A stretch of DNA of 64,000 nt, from contig NZ_CP047030.1 of assembly GCF_009796825.1 (NCBI RefSeq), positions 248,001-312,000 on the forward strand, in the 5' to 3' direction. This DNA comes from Algibacter sp. L3A6 (GTDB taxonomy: Bacteria; Bacteroidota; Bacteroidia; Flavobacteriales; Flavobacteriaceae). The notes under the pieces are model-generated. The model did no database searches and was not told the DNA's origin. It saw nothing but the letters and a program-made list of their open reading frames with translations. The position numbers and the translations under genes are program-made. Each line of letters begins with the position of its first letter. Position 1 is the first letter of the stretch. Shown piece by piece: positions 1-8,114 of the stretch.

Positions 1-2
1 CA

Positions 3-536
3 TCTCAATTTTTAGATACTAGTGAATTAGTTAATCAAAACATTGATGCTTTAGATCCACAAATCGTAAATATTTACCCAGAATACAAGCTACAAACGCC
101 AGGGAAATTTACAGGGAGTTTAGCTTATATTTTTGGACAACAAGGTTTAATTAGTTTCGATTACTCGAATAAAAACTATGCCAACACTACATTTAAACCA
201 GAAGCAGATTATACAGGTTTAAACGCAGATATTACAAACGTATTAACCTCTGCTTCTACTTACCGTTTTGGTGGTGAGTACAAAGTAAAACAACTAAGTT
301 TTAGAGGTGGTTATAGATTTGAAGAAAGTCCATATACCGATGGTGTTACTGTTGGAGATTTAAATGGTTTTTCTCTAGGTTTAGGATATAATTTTGGTAA
401 CACAAAATTAGACCTAACCTTCGATCAGGCTAAACGCTCATACCAAACATCATTATACAATGTTGGACTAATTGATACTGTTGATATCGATAGAGTAAAC
501 TCTAATGTTACACTATCTTTAAGCTTTAATATCTAG
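3..536 (+). CDS. Outer membrane transport protein, OmpP1/FadL/TodX family (C-terminal part)
   Basis: This open frame enters from the left edge and ends at TAG 534-536, so only about 177 C-terminal residues are present. It shows alternating beta-strand segments typical of an outer membrane barrel (YRFGGEYKVKQLSFRGGYRF, GFSLGLGYNFGNTKLDLTF) and ends in NVTLSLSFNI, a C-terminal strand with an aromatic residue near the end as expected for barrel assembly. The pattern is that of flavobacterial OmpP1/FadL-like proteins, which carry hydrophobic substrates across the outer membrane. The substrate cannot be told from this fragment. A terminator follows directly. Confidence 0.8.
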   Translation, partial: SQFLDTSELVNQNIDALDPQIVNIYPEYKLQTPGKFTGSLAYIFGQQGLISFDYSNKNYANTTFKPEADYTGLNADITNVLTSASTYRFGGEYKVKQLSFRGGYRFEESPYTDGVTVGDLNGFSLGLGYNFGNTKLDLTFDQAKRSYQTSLYNVGLIDTVDIDRVNSNVTLSLSFNI

Positions 537-561
537 TAAATATTTCGACTTTAAAACACTT

Positions 562-596
562 AAAAAGCTTGAACTTTAAAACGTTCGGGCTTTTTT
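562..596 (+). terminator. Rho-independent terminator after the FadL-like gene
   Basis: AAAAAGCTTGAAC (562-574) pairs with GTTCGGGCTTTTT (583-595), including two T:G wobble pairs, around an 8-nt loop, and runs into T residues. It lies 26 nt after the stop codon of the porin gene and before the folE promoter. Confidence 0.85.
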
Positions 597-685
597 CATT
601 TTAATTGTAATATTTAAAGAGAAAAACAGACCAAGTAGAAACAACAATTATATGTTAAGATAAAACATAACAAAACGGAATTACT

Positions 686-693
686 TATCTTTG
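686..693 (+). promoter_or_regulatory. Bacteroidota -7 box upstream of folE
   Basis: TATCTTTG matches the Bacteroidota consensus TAnnTTTG exactly. It lies 29 nt before the folE start codon, giving a predicted 5' leader of roughly 20 nt. I see no clear -33 TTG at the usual distance. Confidence 0.6.
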
Positions 694-722
694 CAGACTT
701 AAAAATAAGATATTTTTCGCAA

Positions 723-1400
723 ATGAAAATGGATAATAATATAGAAGAACACGATACTTTGGGCGAAGACCATATTGGAACATCAGCGGACACGCCTTTA
801 AGGAATGATGCTTTTACCCTTTCTGACTCAGAGAAAATAGACATTATTAAAGACGATGTACGTCACATTTTGGAAACATTAGGGTTAGATTTAACCGACG
901 ATAGTTTAAGCGGTACACCTAATCGTGTTGCAAAAATGTTTGTAAACGAAATTTTTGGTGGCTTAGACCCTAAGAAAAGACCAAAAGCATCTACTTTTGA
1001 CAACAAATACAAGTATGGAGAAATGCTTGTTGAAAAAAACATAACAGTATACTCAACATGCGAGCACCATTTATTACCAATTGTTGGAAGAGCGCACATT
1101 GCTTACATTTCTAACGGAACGGTAGTTGGTTTATCTAAAATGAACCGCGTTGTAGATTATTATGCAAAACGTCCACAAGTTCAAGAGCGCTTAACGATTC
1201 AAGTTGTAAAAGCATTACAAGAAGTATTAAACACAGACGATGTTGCTTGTGTTATCGATGCTAAGCATTTATGCGTAAACTCTAGAGGTATTCGCGATAT
1301 TGAAAGCAGTACTGTAACTTCAGAATTTGGTGGTAAATTTAAAGAAGAATCTACTAGAAGAGAGTTTTTAGATTACATCAAATTAGAAACTAAATTTTAA
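723..1400 (+). CDS. folE: GTP cyclohydrolase I
   Basis: FolE converts GTP to 7,8-dihydroneopterin triphosphate, the first step of tetrahydrofolate synthesis and also the entry to queuosine (queA is also in this window). The 225-residue length fits the family. Zinc ligands are visible as C113 and H116 in STCEHHLLPIVG and C184 in KHLCVNSRGI, in the same arrangement as the E. coli enzyme. The GLSKMNRVV and RPQVQERLT signatures are intact. The roughly 35-residue acidic N-terminal stretch before the core is variable in this family. The ATG at 723 sits just after a -7 box. cysS follows 63 nt downstream on the same strand, so the two may be cotranscribed. Confidence 0.97.
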   Translation: MKMDNNIEEHDTLGEDHIGTSADTPLRNDAFTLSDSEKIDIIKDDVRHILETLGLDLTDDSLSGTPNRVAKMFVNEIFGGLDPKKRPKASTFDNKYKYGEMLVEKNITVYSTCEHHLLPIVGRAHIAYISNGTVVGLSKMNRVVDYYAKRPQVQERLTIQVVKALQEVLNTDDVACVIDAKHLCVNSRGIRDIESSTVTSEFGGKFKEESTRREFLDYIKLETKF

Positions 1401-1463
1401 ATTTTTAATTTATTCACTCTCGATTTAAAATCAACAACATCTAAACCTAACAACATTTAACGC

Positions 1464-2945
1464 ATGCAACTTTTCGAGCATAACCCCATAAAAATATACA
1501 ATTCACTTACAGGAAAAAAAGAAACCTTTAAATCTATTGAAACCGGGTATGTGGGTATGTATGTTTGTGGACCTACGGTTTACAGTAATGTACACTTAGG
1601 TAATGTTAGAACGTTTATGTCTTTCGATATGGTGTTCCGCTACTTAAAGCATTTGGGTTATAAAGTGCGTTATGTTCGTAATATTACCGATGCTGGACAT
1701 TTAGAAAACGATGCAGATGCAGGTGAAGATAAAATCACTAAAAAAGCACGCTTAGAGCAAATAGAACCTATGGAAGTAGTGCAACGCTACACCGTAGATT
1801 TTCATAATATATTAAATACATTCAATTTTTTACCGCCAAGTATAGAACCTACGGCAACGGGGCATATTATTGAACAAATTGAATTAATTTCTACCATTAT
1901 CGAAAATGGTTTTGGTTACGAAGTAAACGGATCTGTATATTTTGATGTTCATAAATTTAATGAAACTCACGAATACGGAAAATTAAGTAAACGTAAGCTT
2001 GAAGATTTAATTCACAATACAAGAGAACTCGACGGACAAAGTGATAAGCGAAACCCACAAGATTTTGCGCTTTGGAAAAGAGCAGAACCTCAACACATTA
2101 TGCGTTGGCCTTCGCCTTGGAGCGATGGTTTTCCTGGATGGCATTTAGAGTGCACTGCTATGAGCACAAAGTATTTAGGAGAGCAATTTGATATTCATGG
2201 TGGTGGAATGGACTTAAAGTTTCCGCATCACGAATGTGAAATTGCACAAAATGAAGCGGCCAAAGGAAAATCGCCTGTAAACTATTGGATGCACGCCAAT
2301 ATGCTCGAATTAAACGGACAACGTATGTCTAAATCTACCGGAAACACGGTAAATCCGGACGAGTTACTTTCGGGTAATAACGATTTTTTCAGTAAAGCAT
2401 ATGCGCCTAGTGTTATTAGATTTTTTATAGCACAATCGTCATACAGAAGTGTTTTAGATTTAACCAACGATGGTTTATTAGCCAGTGAAAAAGGTTTTTA
2501 CAGATTAATGGATGCTGTTAATTTATTAGAAAAATTAGAAGTATCGCAAACGTCATCTGTAGATATCAATGCTTGGAAACAATCTTGCTACGATGCCATG
2601 AACGACGATTTTAACTCGCCGATTTTAATTGCAAATTTATTTGAAGCGGCAAAATACATCAACCAAATAAAAGAAGGTAAAGAAACTATTTCTGCTGAAG
2701 ATTTAGCAACTTTAACAAATACTATGAACATCTTCGTTTTTGATGTTTTAGGTCTAGAAAACGTGGTTAAAAACGATTCCGGAACCGATAAATTAACTGG
2801 TGCTGTAAATGTTTTAATAAAACTAAGACAAGAAGCTCGAGCTAATAAAGATTTTGCTTTATCTGATAAAATTCGTGACGAACTAGCCGAAGCGGGTATA
2901 TTACTAAAAGATGGTAAAGACGGTACAACCTATTCGGTTAACTAA
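1464..2945 (+). CDS. cysS: Cysteine--tRNA ligase
   Basis: Charges tRNA-Cys with cysteine using ATP in the cytoplasm. The 493-residue class I synthetase shows the HIGH-type motif HLGN in YVCGPTVYSNVHLGNVRTF near residue 42 and the KMSKS-type RMSKSTGN near residue 280. Zinc ligand candidates are the Cys of CGPTVY, the Cys of HLECTAMS, and HHECEIAQ. The C-terminal helical part carries the conserved RQEARANKDFALSDKIRDEL segment. It is full length, with yidD 70 nt downstream on the same strand. Confidence 0.98.
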   Translation: MQLFEHNPIKIYNSLTGKKETFKSIETGYVGMYVCGPTVYSNVHLGNVRTFMSFDMVFRYLKHLGYKVRYVRNITDAGHLENDADAGEDKITKKARLEQIEPMEVVQRYTVDFHNILNTFNFLPPSIEPTATGHIIEQIELISTIIENGFGYEVNGSVYFDVHKFNETHEYGKLSKRKLEDLIHNTRELDGQSDKRNPQDFALWKRAEPQHIMRWPSPWSDGFPGWHLECTAMSTKYLGEQFDIHGGGMDLKFPHHECEIAQNEAAKGKSPVNYWMHANMLELNGQRMSKSTGNTVNPDELLSGNNDFFSKAYAPSVIRFFIAQSSYRSVLDLTNDGLLASEKGFYRLMDAVNLLEKLEVSQTSSVDINAWKQSCYDAMNDDFNSPILIANLFEAAKYINQIKEGKETISAEDLATLTNTMNIFVFDVLGLENVVKNDSGTDKLTGAVNVLIKLRQEARANKDFALSDKIRDELAEAGILLKDGKDGTTYSVN

Positions 2946-3015
2946 CACTTTCTTTTTTGTAGAAATTCAGGAAGCTACTTTATAACTTAAGGGTTTATAA
3001 TCTTATTTAGATCTT

Positions 3016-3255
3016 ATGCTGAAAAAAATATTAGTAGCACCATTTCTATTCTTAATAAAGGCTTATCAAAAACTGATATCGCCACTCACACTTGCAACCT
3101 GTAGGTTCCACCCTACTTGCTCGCAATACTCTAAAGAAGCCTTAGAAAAACATGGCATACTTAAAGGCGGTTGGTTAGCTATAAAACGTATTTTTAGCTG
3201 TCATCCGTGGGGAAGTTCAGGATACGATCCTGTTCCTGAGAAAGACGATAAATAA
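3016..3255 (+). CDS. yidD: Membrane protein insertion efficiency factor YidD
   Basis: A small 79-residue protein of the YidD (DUF37) family, which assists YidC-dependent insertion of inner membrane proteins. An N-terminal amphipathic/hydrophobic stretch (ILVAPFLFLIKAYQKLISPL) is followed by the family signature FHPTCSQYSKEAL, then IKRIFSCHPWGSSGYDPVP with the conserved cysteines. Length and motif order are normal. It is not beside rpmH/rnpA here, which is usual in Bacteroidota. Confidence 0.95.
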   Translation: MLKKILVAPFLFLIKAYQKLISPLTLATCRFHPTCSQYSKEALEKHGILKGGWLAIKRIFSCHPWGSSGYDPVPEKDDK

Positions 3256-3267
3256 ACAGCTTACAAA

Positions 3268-4227
3268 CTAAAGCTCTTCCAACTCTTTTACGTTTTCATT
3301 AAAGAAATAGAACTGATTTTTGTGCCAGTATGTATTTTCAAACAAGGTAATTCCAGAAGCAGTGTTTCCATTTCTTTGTAAAATATCTCTAGCCTTGTTG
3401 TAGTATAATTTGGTATTTGGTAAATCTTTCAACTTATAGTACGTCATAGAAAGGCCAAGCATAGCATCAAAATCTAACGAATCAAATTTTAATGCCGTTT
3501 CAAAATCCGAAACAGCATTTTTATATTTCCCTAAAAGCAAATGAGTTGTCCCTCTATAGAAATAAGCAAACCCGTTATTCTCATTCAACCTTAGTACTGT
3601 AGAAAAATCATTTTTTGCTTTCTTGTAGTAATTAATACTCAACAAAAACACACCACGATTGTAGTACGTATCTGCCGACGGATCCATGAGTACCGCCACT
3701 GTATAATCTTTTAAGGCCTGTTTGTAATTCTCTAAATTCTCAAAAACCAAACCACGTAACGTGTATCCCTTTGGATAATACGGTTCCTTACTTAACAAAT
3801 CATTAAGCACCTCAATAGTTCCTGTATAATCACCTAAATCAAAATTAGCACAAGCCAAACTGTAAAGTGCATCCATGAAATTAGGGTCTATTTTTACAGC
3901 ATCTTTATAATCCTGCCTTGCACCTTCAAAATCTTCTAAACTATATCGAGCATTACCACGATTAAAATAACTATCGGCATCAGGCTCTGTAATTATTATT
4001 TTAGAATAATCGATTATAGCTCCCGAGTAATCACCCAAGTCATTTTTTGCAATCGCACGATAAAAATAAGCATCTAACTTATCAGATTCTAAATTAATTA
4101 CCTGCGTTAAAAGCTCTATACGCTCGCTTAAATCTTCAGTTTTTAAGGCTTGACGAAACAATTTATTTGCCTGCCCAAATATCAATATCGGTAAAACAAC
4201 TAAAATTAAAGTAAAATATTTTTTCAT
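3268..4227 (-). CDS. Exported tetratricopeptide-repeat protein
   Basis: A 319-residue protein with a signal peptide (MKKYFTLILVVLPILIFGQA) followed by about seven consecutive TPR units, seen as repeating motifs such as AYFYRAIAKNDLGDYSGAI, SYFNRGNARYSLEDFEGA and FAYFYRGTTHLLLGKYKNAV. TPR arrays mediate protein-protein contacts, and the partner is unknown. It converges on yidD with 12 nt between stop codons. No enzymatic domain is visible. Confidence 0.85.
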   Translation of the reverse strand: MKKYFTLILVVLPILIFGQANKLFRQALKTEDLSERIELLTQVINLESDKLDAYFYRAIAKNDLGDYSGAIIDYSKIIITEPDADSYFNRGNARYSLEDFEGARQDYKDAVKIDPNFMDALYSLACANFDLGDYTGTIEVLNDLLSKEPYYPKGYTLRGLVFENLENYKQALKDYTVAVLMDPSADTYYNRGVFLLSINYYKKAKNDFSTVLRLNENNGFAYFYRGTTHLLLGKYKNAVSDFETALKFDSLDFDAMLGLSMTYYKLKDLPNTKLYYNKARDILQRNGNTASGITLFENTYWHKNQFYFFNENVKELEEL

Positions 4228-4347
4228 ATTATATTAATTCAACAATTAATATGCCATTTATATGGCTTCAGCAATTTTTTATGAAAGGTAATTATTTTTT
4301 TAGATAATTCTATACATTTTCTATTCGGCAAACGCATTCATTTTTTG

Positions 4348-4431
4348 TGGGCGTTTCCCTTCGGGTCAGGCTTTCACTACTCGCTCCCTCCTATGGTCGG
4401 GGAGCTCAAACAGGCCGTTCAATCCTTAACG
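4348..4431 (+). repeat. Dispersed intergenic repeat, copy A
   Basis: One of three related elements in the window (others at 31103-31252 and 52633-52722). It opens with TGGGCGTTTCCCTTCGGGTC followed by GGCTTT, and closes with GCCGTTCAATCCTTAACG. The conserved ends flank a variable centre. Here the centre holds a hairpin, GCTCCC (4383-4388) with GGGAGC (4400-4405). Apart from this element, the gap 4228-4462 shows nothing codable. Confidence 0.75.
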
Positions 4432-4462
4432 TATAGTTGATAGTTGAATTAAAACTCATACC

Positions 4463-5290
4463 TTAATCACATCCTCCACATCCATCACAGCTATTGCAAC
4501 CGCTACTATCATTATCCCAAGAAGAACAACTATTAGCATCAAACTCAGAATCGAAAGACTCTAAAACGTCATCAAAACCTCCCGAAATCAAGTCGAATAC
4601 ATTGTCAAAATTATCATCATCGCTATAAACCCACCAATAAATATAGGTGTCATCAGAGTTATTAGTTAAAGTCTTCTGATGACTTATAAATGACTTATCA
4701 ATATTTTTAAAAAATTCAAAATCTAAATTCTTTAACAAAAAAACATTCCCACCAATCCGCAACAATACCTCTAAACCTTTCTGTTTATCGTCATGCATTA
4801 ATTTATCGATTCCTCGATCCAAATCATTTAAATATGCAACAATATCATTTCGAACTAAAGCTCCTTTATCTGTTAGTATAATAGCTCTAAATAATTTGGC
4901 CCAAAAATGACTTTTAAAATACGGATAGATATTTTCACTACTTCTAACAAGCTTTTTATAACTCCAACTTCCTTTCGATAAGTCAAAAACCATTTTAAAA
5001 TAATTTTTAAATAAAATCTGGATAGATTTACTTTTTAAAAAAGGACTTAAAAAAATTAATTCATGTTTATTATATTTATATTTTTTTAAGTTTTCACCAG
5101 CCACAATGTAAGTGTAACTTCGAATATATTTATCATTGGGATGAACTTTTCTATCAACCTTATCTATTTTAATAACCTGTTTTAAAAGTAAATCCATGAA
5201 GGTGTACTTCATTAAATCTTTTAATTCCGCCGAACTCCCATATTTTAGAAGTAATGTCTCTGCAGGTGTTATTTTTGAAAGTATGTCCAT
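4463..5290 (-). CDS. Hypothetical protein with Cys/Gly-rich C-terminal tail
   Basis: A 275-residue protein I cannot name with certainty. Most is charged and helical without a signal peptide or clear membrane segment. The last 50 residues turn acidic, then Cys/Ser/Gly-rich, ending SGCNSCDGCGGCD, with six cysteines in the last 21 residues. Such a tail resembles the Gly/Cys-rich ends of TIGR04222-type proteins. Their usual N-terminal GRDP-like domain is here encoded by the gene just upstream (2-nt gap), so the pair may be a split version of one larger protein family. A metal-binding tail is possible but unproven. Confidence 0.6.
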   Translation of the reverse strand: MDILSKITPAETLLLKYGSSAELKDLMKYTFMDLLLKQVIKIDKVDRKVHPNDKYIRSYTYIVAGENLKKYKYNKHELIFLSPFLKSKSIQILFKNYFKMVFDLSKGSWSYKKLVRSSENIYPYFKSHFWAKLFRAIILTDKGALVRNDIVAYLNDLDRGIDKLMHDDKQKGLEVLLRIGGNVFLLKNLDFEFFKNIDKSFISHQKTLTNNSDDTYIYWWVYSDDDNFDNVFDLISGGFDDVLESFDSEFDANSCSSWDNDSSGCNSCDGCGGCD

Positions 5291-5292
5291 TA

Positions 5293-5781
5293 TTATTTAA
5301 ATATAAACTTTGGTATTACCCAATTCTTTGCTCTATTAACTCTAGTAAAACGAACATATTTGAATCTTGATTCGACATCAATCCAAATATCCTCAGGAGG
5401 TCTTTCATTAAAAGTAGATTCATAAAAACCAAGAGTTTTTAAATACTGCTCTTTAAACAATCCACGCTCTTCCAATCCTTTTGTTGGACCATGATGTATA
5501 TTTTTCTTAATTGTATTTTTACACAAATCTATCCAATAAGATTCTGTATAAAGTAAATGAAGGTGCCAAACTTGATCTATTTCATCTGAAGGAGTTTGAG
5601 GAAAGTTTGAAATGGCAATTAAAAAAATAAACTTTTTATATTCTAATACTGCACGTAGCGCATATTCAAAAGACCAATTATTTTCTCTAGCTAATCTATC
5701 CGTAAAATTAAAAGAAGAATCAATATCATCTATTTCAAAACTTTGAAGTTTATTCCACAGTAAGTTTTGTTCTTCATTCAT
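5293..5781 (-). CDS. GRDP-like (glycine-rich domain-containing protein-like) domain protein
   Basis: This 162-residue protein matches the N-terminal domain of bacterial proteins annotated as glycine-rich domain-containing. The diagnostic segment is TPSDEIDQVWHLHLLYTESYW, preceded by FTDRLARENNW and a YKKFIFLIA helix, and followed by HHGPTKG and a PPEDIW motif. In the larger relatives the domain is followed by membrane segments and a Cys/Gly-rich tail; here it stands alone and the next gene carries such a tail. The biochemical role of the family is unknown. The WHLHLL histidines could bind a ligand or metal, but this is inference. Confidence 0.7.
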   Translation of the reverse strand: MNEEQNLLWNKLQSFEIDDIDSSFNFTDRLARENNWSFEYALRAVLEYKKFIFLIAISNFPQTPSDEIDQVWHLHLLYTESYWIDLCKNTIKKNIHHGPTKGLEERGLFKEQYLKTLGFYESTFNERPPEDIWIDVESRFKYVRFTRVNRAKNWVIPKFIFK

Positions 5782-5870
5782 TGATTAAATTCTTACTATA
5801 TTCTTTGAAAATTTTCTAGATTCAACGAATATAATTCAAAATCCATTCACACTAAAATTTCATAAACCAA

Positions 5871-5904
5871 AAAAAGACCATCTAAAATTTTTAGATGGTC
5901 TTTT
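5871..5904 (-). terminator. Terminator downstream of pruA
   Basis: AAAAAGACCATCTAAAA and TTTTTAGATGGTCTTTT form a near-perfect hairpin. Read on the minus strand it follows the pruA stop codon by about 20 nt and runs into T residues. Confidence 0.85.
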
Positions 5905-5924
5905 AAAAATATATGTTTTAAGAT

Positions 5925-7553
5925 TTATTCTCCTAAAAATGGGTAACGGTAATCTTTAGGTGTTACAAACGTTTCTTTTATCATTCTTGGTGACACCCAA
6001 CGTAATAAGTTTTGTGAACTTCCAGCTTTATCATTAGTTCCAGATGCTCTTGCGCCTCCAAATGGTTGTTGTCCTACAACGGCACCAGTTGGTTTATCAT
6101 TAATATAGAAGTTTCCGGCTGCATTTTGTAAAGCTTCAGTAGCCTGAGTTACTGCATATCTATCGGTAGATAAAATAGCTCCCGTTAATGCATAATCACT
6201 TGTTTCATCAACTAACTTTAATGTTTCCGCGTAAGCGTCATCCTCATACACATAAATAGTAATTACAGGGCCAAATAGCTCTGTACTCATAGTTGTATAT
6301 TTAGGGTTTGTTGTAAGTATAACAGTTGGCTCTATAAAGTAACCTTTGCTTTTATCATAACCTCCACCAACAATAATTTCGGCATCAGCATCTACTTTAG
6401 CCTGATCAATATATTTAGCTAATTTATCAAAAGACCCCTCGTGAATAACAGCAGTAATAAAGTTACTCATATCTTCAGGAGAACCCATTTTAAAAGAGTT
6501 TACATCTTCTATCACAAAATTCTTTACATCACTCCATAAGCTCTTTGGAATGTAAGCACGAGATGCCGCACTACATTTTTGACCTTGAAACTCAAATGCT
6601 CCACGAACAATTGCCGTTGCAACTTGCTTAGCATTTGCCGATTTGTGAGCTACAATAAAATCTTTCCCTCCTGTTTCTCCAACAATTTTTGGGTACGTTT
6701 TATAAGTATGGATGTTATTCCCTATTTGTTTCCAAAGTTCTTTAAATACATAAGTAGAACCTGTAAAATGTAATCCAGAAAAATCTGGACTAGCCAATAC
6801 GGTATCTGTAATCATTACCGGATCTCCAAAAACAACGTTAATAACGCCAGCAGGAACACCTGCTTCTTTAAAAACATCCATAATAACTTTTGCAGAATAC
6901 ACTTGGCTATCACTAGGTTTCCAAACTACAACGTTCCCCATTAATGCCATACAAGCTGGTAAATTTCCAGCAATTGCAGTAAAGTTAAATGGTGTTACAG
7001 CATAAGTAAAACCTTCTAGTGGGCGATACTCAACACGGTTCCAGGCATCACTTGTGCTTTCTGGTTGCTCCATGTAAATATCCGACATAAACTGTACGTT
7101 AAAACGTAAAAAGTCGATAAGCTCACAAGCTGCATCAATTTCTGCTTGGTATATATTTTTAGACTGCGCAATCATGGTTGCAGCATTAATTTTAGCTCGG
7201 TATGGGCCTGCTATTAATTCGGCAGCCTTTAAAAAGATTCCTGCACGTTGCTCCCATGGTAATAAACTCCATGTTTTTCTAGCCTCTAAAGCTGTAGCAA
7301 TAGCATCATCAATATGTTTTTGTTCTGCTACGTGATAAGTTCCAACCACATGTTTGTGATCGTGCGGAGGAGACATTGTTCTGGTGTTACCCGTTTCAAC
7401 ATCCTCACCGTTTATGTACAAAGGAACGTCCACTTTACTATTAAACATTGTTTTATAAGCCTCTAATACTTCCGCTCTTTCAGGACTTCCTGGCGCGTAA
7501 GATTTTACAGGTTCGTTAACAGCAACTGGTACGTTAAAAAAGCCTTTTCCCAT
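5925..7553 (-). CDS. pruA: L-glutamate gamma-semialdehyde (1-pyrroline-5-carboxylate) dehydrogenase
   Basis: Oxidises glutamate semialdehyde, formed from proline or arginine, to glutamate with NAD+. At 542 residues it matches the stand-alone P5C dehydrogenases. The aldehyde dehydrogenase core is intact: the general base E293 in GETGGKD and the catalytic C327 in FQGQKCSAASR are visible, as are the cofactor segment HFTGSTYVFKELW and the PFGGARASGTNDKAG end. No proline dehydrogenase gene lies beside it, so it appears monocistronic with its own promoter and terminator. Confidence 0.97.
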   Translation of the reverse strand: MGKGFFNVPVAVNEPVKSYAPGSPERAEVLEAYKTMFNSKVDVPLYINGEDVETGNTRTMSPPHDHKHVVGTYHVAEQKHIDDAIATALEARKTWSLLPWEQRAGIFLKAAELIAGPYRAKINAATMIAQSKNIYQAEIDAACELIDFLRFNVQFMSDIYMEQPESTSDAWNRVEYRPLEGFTYAVTPFNFTAIAGNLPACMALMGNVVVWKPSDSQVYSAKVIMDVFKEAGVPAGVINVVFGDPVMITDTVLASPDFSGLHFTGSTYVFKELWKQIGNNIHTYKTYPKIVGETGGKDFIVAHKSANAKQVATAIVRGAFEFQGQKCSAASRAYIPKSLWSDVKNFVIEDVNSFKMGSPEDMSNFITAVIHEGSFDKLAKYIDQAKVDADAEIIVGGGYDKSKGYFIEPTVILTTNPKYTTMSTELFGPVITIYVYEDDAYAETLKLVDETSDYALTGAILSTDRYAVTQATEALQNAAGNFYINDKPTGAVVGQQPFGGARASGTNDKAGSSQNLLRWVSPRMIKETFVTPKDYRYPFLGE

Positions 7554-7595
7554 GATTTTCTATTTTTCGTTATTGAATATTCAGTAAATACGCTA

Positions 7596-7625
7596 CAAAT
7601 CTAAGAATTTTAAAATGATTTTCAA
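7596..7625 (-). promoter_or_regulatory. Promoter of pruA
   Basis: On the minus strand, TAGATTTG (7596-7603) fits TAnnTTTG, with a TTG (7623-7625) 19 nt upstream as a -33 element. Transcription would start near 7589, giving a leader of about 36 nt before pruA. Confidence 0.6.
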
Positions 7626-7682
7626 GACACAAAGACTCATAAAACATCGTTAATTTATAACAAAACAATACGACAGCTTTAA

Positions 7683-7994
7683 CTAATTATCCAAATCGTT
7701 TGCTCCCCATTCATCTAAACTTCTTAAAATATTTTCTAAAGATTTTCCACGCTCACTTAATGCATATTCCACTTTGGGTGGCACTACAGGATATACTTTT
7801 CTCATAACAAGCCCATCTTTCTCTAATTCGCGAACCGTTTGCGTAAACATTTTATTAGAAATACCAATAATCTGTTTCTGTAAAATTCCCGAACGTAATG
7901 CACCTTCTAAAAGATGAAATAATATTAATGGTTTCCATTTTGTACCAATTAAAGTCATGGTATAGTTAAGCGGACAATAATTATTTTTATTCAT
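7683..7994 (-). CDS. HxlR-family winged-helix transcriptional regulator
   Basis: A 103-residue protein with the HxlR/DUF24 signature: an N-terminal Cys in CPLNYTMTLIGTKWKPLILFHL, the recognition region ISNKMFTQTVRELEKDGLV, and the wing VPPKVEYALSERGKSL. Members are small MarR-like dimers, often sensing aldehydes, quinones or oxidants through the conserved N-terminal Cys (here C7). It is divergent to the VOC-family gene across a 120-bp gap containing inverted repeats, so it probably controls itself and that gene. Confidence 0.92.
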   Translation of the reverse strand: MNKNNYCPLNYTMTLIGTKWKPLILFHLLEGALRSGILQKQIIGISNKMFTQTVRELEKDGLVMRKVYPVVPPKVEYALSERGKSLENILRSLDEWGANDLDN

Positions 7995-8038
7995 TTAAAA
8001 ATTTAATCAATTGTAAATCATTATTTTACTCGTTTTGG

Positions 8039-8095
8039 TAACTATACTACTTTTTAGTAAGTTATTGCCAGATTGGCAAATATAACCTTAGTTTG
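8039..8095. promoter_or_regulatory. Divergent promoter/operator between HxlR and VOC genes
   Basis: Two inverted repeats sit side by side. First, TAACT-a-TACTA (8039-8049) and TAGTAAGTTA (8055-8064), complementary except for one extra base. Second, a perfect TTGCCA-GAT-TGGCAA (8065-8079). A minus-strand -7 box TATATTTG (8077-8084) faces the regulator gene. A near-consensus plus-strand box TTAGTTTG (8088-8095), with TTG 20 nt upstream (8065-8067), faces the VOC gene. A dimer bound here could block both promoters. Confidence 0.6.
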
Positions 8096-8114
8096 CATAA
8101 TAAAACTTTGAATT

